NCBI GenBank assembly: GCA_025354615.1
Contig: JANXMO010000455.1
Location: 1-6,771 of the forward strand
DNA: 6,771 bases
Direction: 5' to 3'
Source: Burkholderiales bacterium
GTDB taxonomy: Bacteria > Pseudomonadota > Gammaproteobacteria > Burkholderiales > Burkholderiaceae_C
Shown piece by piece: positions 5,791-6,771 of the stretch. How positions within the stretch are numbered: the first letter of the stretch is position 1; each line of letters starts with the position of its first letter. The notes under the pieces were generated by a model, which was not told the origin of the DNA, made no database searches, and was given only the letters and a program-made list of their open reading frames with translations. The position numbers were made by a program, and so were the translations under genes.

Positions 5791-6663
5791 ATGTCGGCAC
5801 GCGACCCCGCTTTCCCGCTGACTGCCCCGTTGCGCGACCTGGCGGCGTGGACGCAGGCGCTGCGCGACCTGGAAATTCCGGTTTTGGCCGACACCGCGGC
5901 CACCCTTGAAACCCTGCGCGCCAACGAAGATGCTGTTGACGCCAATCTGCTGGGCGAGGTGATCGCCGCCGACCCATTAATGACCTTGAAAGTGCTGGCC
6001 TACGCCGCCAGCCATCGCTCCGCGCGCATGGTGACCGATACCGATACCGTGACCTCCGCACTGGTGATGATGGGCATTTCACCGTTCTTTCGCGCCTTCG
6101 GTGTGCAGCCAACGGTCGAGGACCGTTTGAATGCCGTCCCCGCGGCGCTGGACGGCTTGTGGCAAGTGCTGGCCCGCGCGCGGCGGGCCGCACGTTTCGG
6201 CTTGGCCTTTGCCGTGCACCGCATGGACCACCATGCGGCTTCCGTTCACCAAGCCGCATTGCTGCACGATTTCGCCGATATGCTGCTGTGGTGCCATGCG
6301 CCGACGCTGGCTTTGCGCATCAACGACCTGCAACAAGCCGACCCGGCCCTGCGCAGCCGCCACGTGCAACAAACGGTGCTCAACATCGAGTTGCCCGACC
6401 TGCAGCATGCGCTGATGCGGGCCTGGCATTTCCCCGAATTGCTGATGCACATCAGCGATGACCGCTATGCCGAACACGCCCGCCGTGGCGCGGCCATCAA
6501 TCCGCACACCGTGTCGTCCGTGTTGCTCGCCGTGCGCCTGGCCCGGCACACCGTGCACGGATGGGATGACACCGCATTGCCCGACGATTTGCAGGCGATT
6601 GGCGAGCTGCTCAACCTTTCACCGCCTGCAACGCTGGCTTTTGTGCAGGAAGTGGATGGCTGA
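5791..6663 (+). CDS. HDOD domain-containing protein
   Basis: Predicted cytoplasmic HDOD-domain protein of 290 aa. HDOD is a degenerate relative of HD phosphohydrolases found in bacterial signalling and regulatory proteins, usually without proven enzyme activity. The domain spans about 25-230: IPVLADTAATLETLR (29-43), then DPLMTLKVLAYAAS (61-74), VTSALVMMGISPFFRAFG (87-104), HRMDHHAASVHQAALLHDFADMLLW in the core with an intact His159-Asp160 dyad, and QHALMRAWHFPELLMHI (205-221). The C-terminal part (240-290) is helical, with no second domain, so partner or signal is unknown. The start is fixed by GGAGG. It is a single gene, divergent from the pilin operon and convergent with a tRNA. A 12-base direct repeat at 5831-5842 and 5861-5872 yields LRDL twice near the N-terminus. 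A regulatory link to the pilins is only a possibility from position. Confidence 0.88.
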   Translation: MSARDPAFPLTAPLRDLAAWTQALRDLEIPVLADTAATLETLRANEDAVDANLLGEVIAADPLMTLKVLAYAASHRSARMVTDTDTVTSALVMMGISPFFRAFGVQPTVEDRLNAVPAALDGLWQVLARARRAARFGLAFAVHRMDHHAASVHQAALLHDFADMLLWCHAPTLALRINDLQQADPALRSRHVQQTVLNIELPDLQHALMRAWHFPELLMHISDDRYAEHARRGAAINPHTVSSVLLAVRLARHTVHGWDDTALPDDLQAIGELLNLSPPATLAFVQEVDG

Positions 6664-6682
6664 AAAATCAAAGCGGCAATAG

Positions 6683-6716
6683 AAAAAACCGCCAACAGCA
6701 AATTGCTGTTGGCGGT
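6683..6716 (-). terminator. Intrinsic terminator of the initiator tRNA (minus strand)
   Basis: The arms 6688-6701 and 6703-6716 form a perfect palindrome; as RNA this is a stem of about 12 base pairs with a loop of about 5. Read on the minus strand, the stem is followed at once by six T (6688-6683), a textbook Rho-independent terminator lying about 17 bases beyond the tRNA 3' end. In the plus direction the nearest T run (6727-6733) is 10 bases after the stem, so termination of the HDOD transcript by the same hairpin would be weaker but possible. Confidence 0.88.
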
Positions 6717-6732
6717 CTTCAATGAGTTTTTT

Positions 6733-6771
6733 TGGTTGCGGGGGCAGGATTTGAACCTACGACCTTTGGGT
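6733..6771 (-). tRNA. Initiator tRNA-fMet (CAT), 3' part only, cut by window edge
   Basis: The minus strand shows the 3' half of a tRNA from about position 38 to the encoded CCA. Visible parts are the 3' anticodon-stem strand CCCAA, the variable loop AGGTC, the T arm GTAGG-TTCAAAT-CCTGC (one T-G wobble), the acceptor strand CCCCGCA, the discriminator A and CCA. The ending CCCCGCAACCA with A at position 72 and the AGGTC variable loop match bacterial initiator tRNA, where C1 opposite A72 is unpaired. The anticodon and 5' half lie beyond the window, so identity rests on the 3' half. Confidence 0.85.

Noticed and set aside
1..6771. CRISPR array, insertion sequence, phage or toxin-antitoxin genes
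   Set aside because: No regularly spaced repeats, transposase motifs, paired terminal repeats or small toxin-like genes were found; every stretch over about 300 bases is covered by a gene.

Overview
This is a strongly GC-rich stretch of bacterial chromosome. Gene content, protein style and the initiator-tRNA sequence suggest a betaproteobacterium of the order Burkholderiales, most likely Comamonadaceae. That placement is by recognition of family sequences, not by a search.

Layout: positions 45-5566 hold one co-directional minus-strand block, read from right to left. Its order is fimT-type pseudopilin, pilE-type minor pilin, pilW, pilX-type protein, pilV, then ribD. Neighbouring genes are separated by at most 14 bases, touch, or overlap, so the block looks like one operon. 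Five of the six genes encode proteins with a type IV prepilin-type N-terminus (basic leader, Gly at the cleavage site, one long hydrophobic helix). The sixth, ribD, is the bifunctional deaminase/reductase of riboflavin synthesis and appears to ride at the end of the pilin transcript. Positions 1-44, downstream of ribD, show nothing I can support.

Positions 5567-5790 form a divergent intergenic region with GC-rich hairpins, one short inverted repeat and no convincing promoter. To its right, on the plus strand, lies a single HDOD-domain gene (5791-6663). It converges on a partial tRNA on the minus strand (6733-6771), the 3' half of an initiator tRNA-fMet. Between them is a near-perfect palindrome with a T run, which is a good intrinsic terminator for the tRNA.

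How the genes work together: FimT, PilE-like, PilW, PilX-like and PilV would be processed by the prepilin peptidase PilD and form the minor-pilin complex that primes assembly of, and sits at the tip of, the type IV pilus. pilY1, the usual tip-adhesin partner, is absent from this cluster. PilX and PilV both carry long C-terminal extensions, and PilV has an EF-hand-like loop. I see no mobile element, CRISPR array or clearly new system. The most interesting points are the unusual minor-pilin set, the possible Ca-binding loop in PilV and the intergenic hairpin element.
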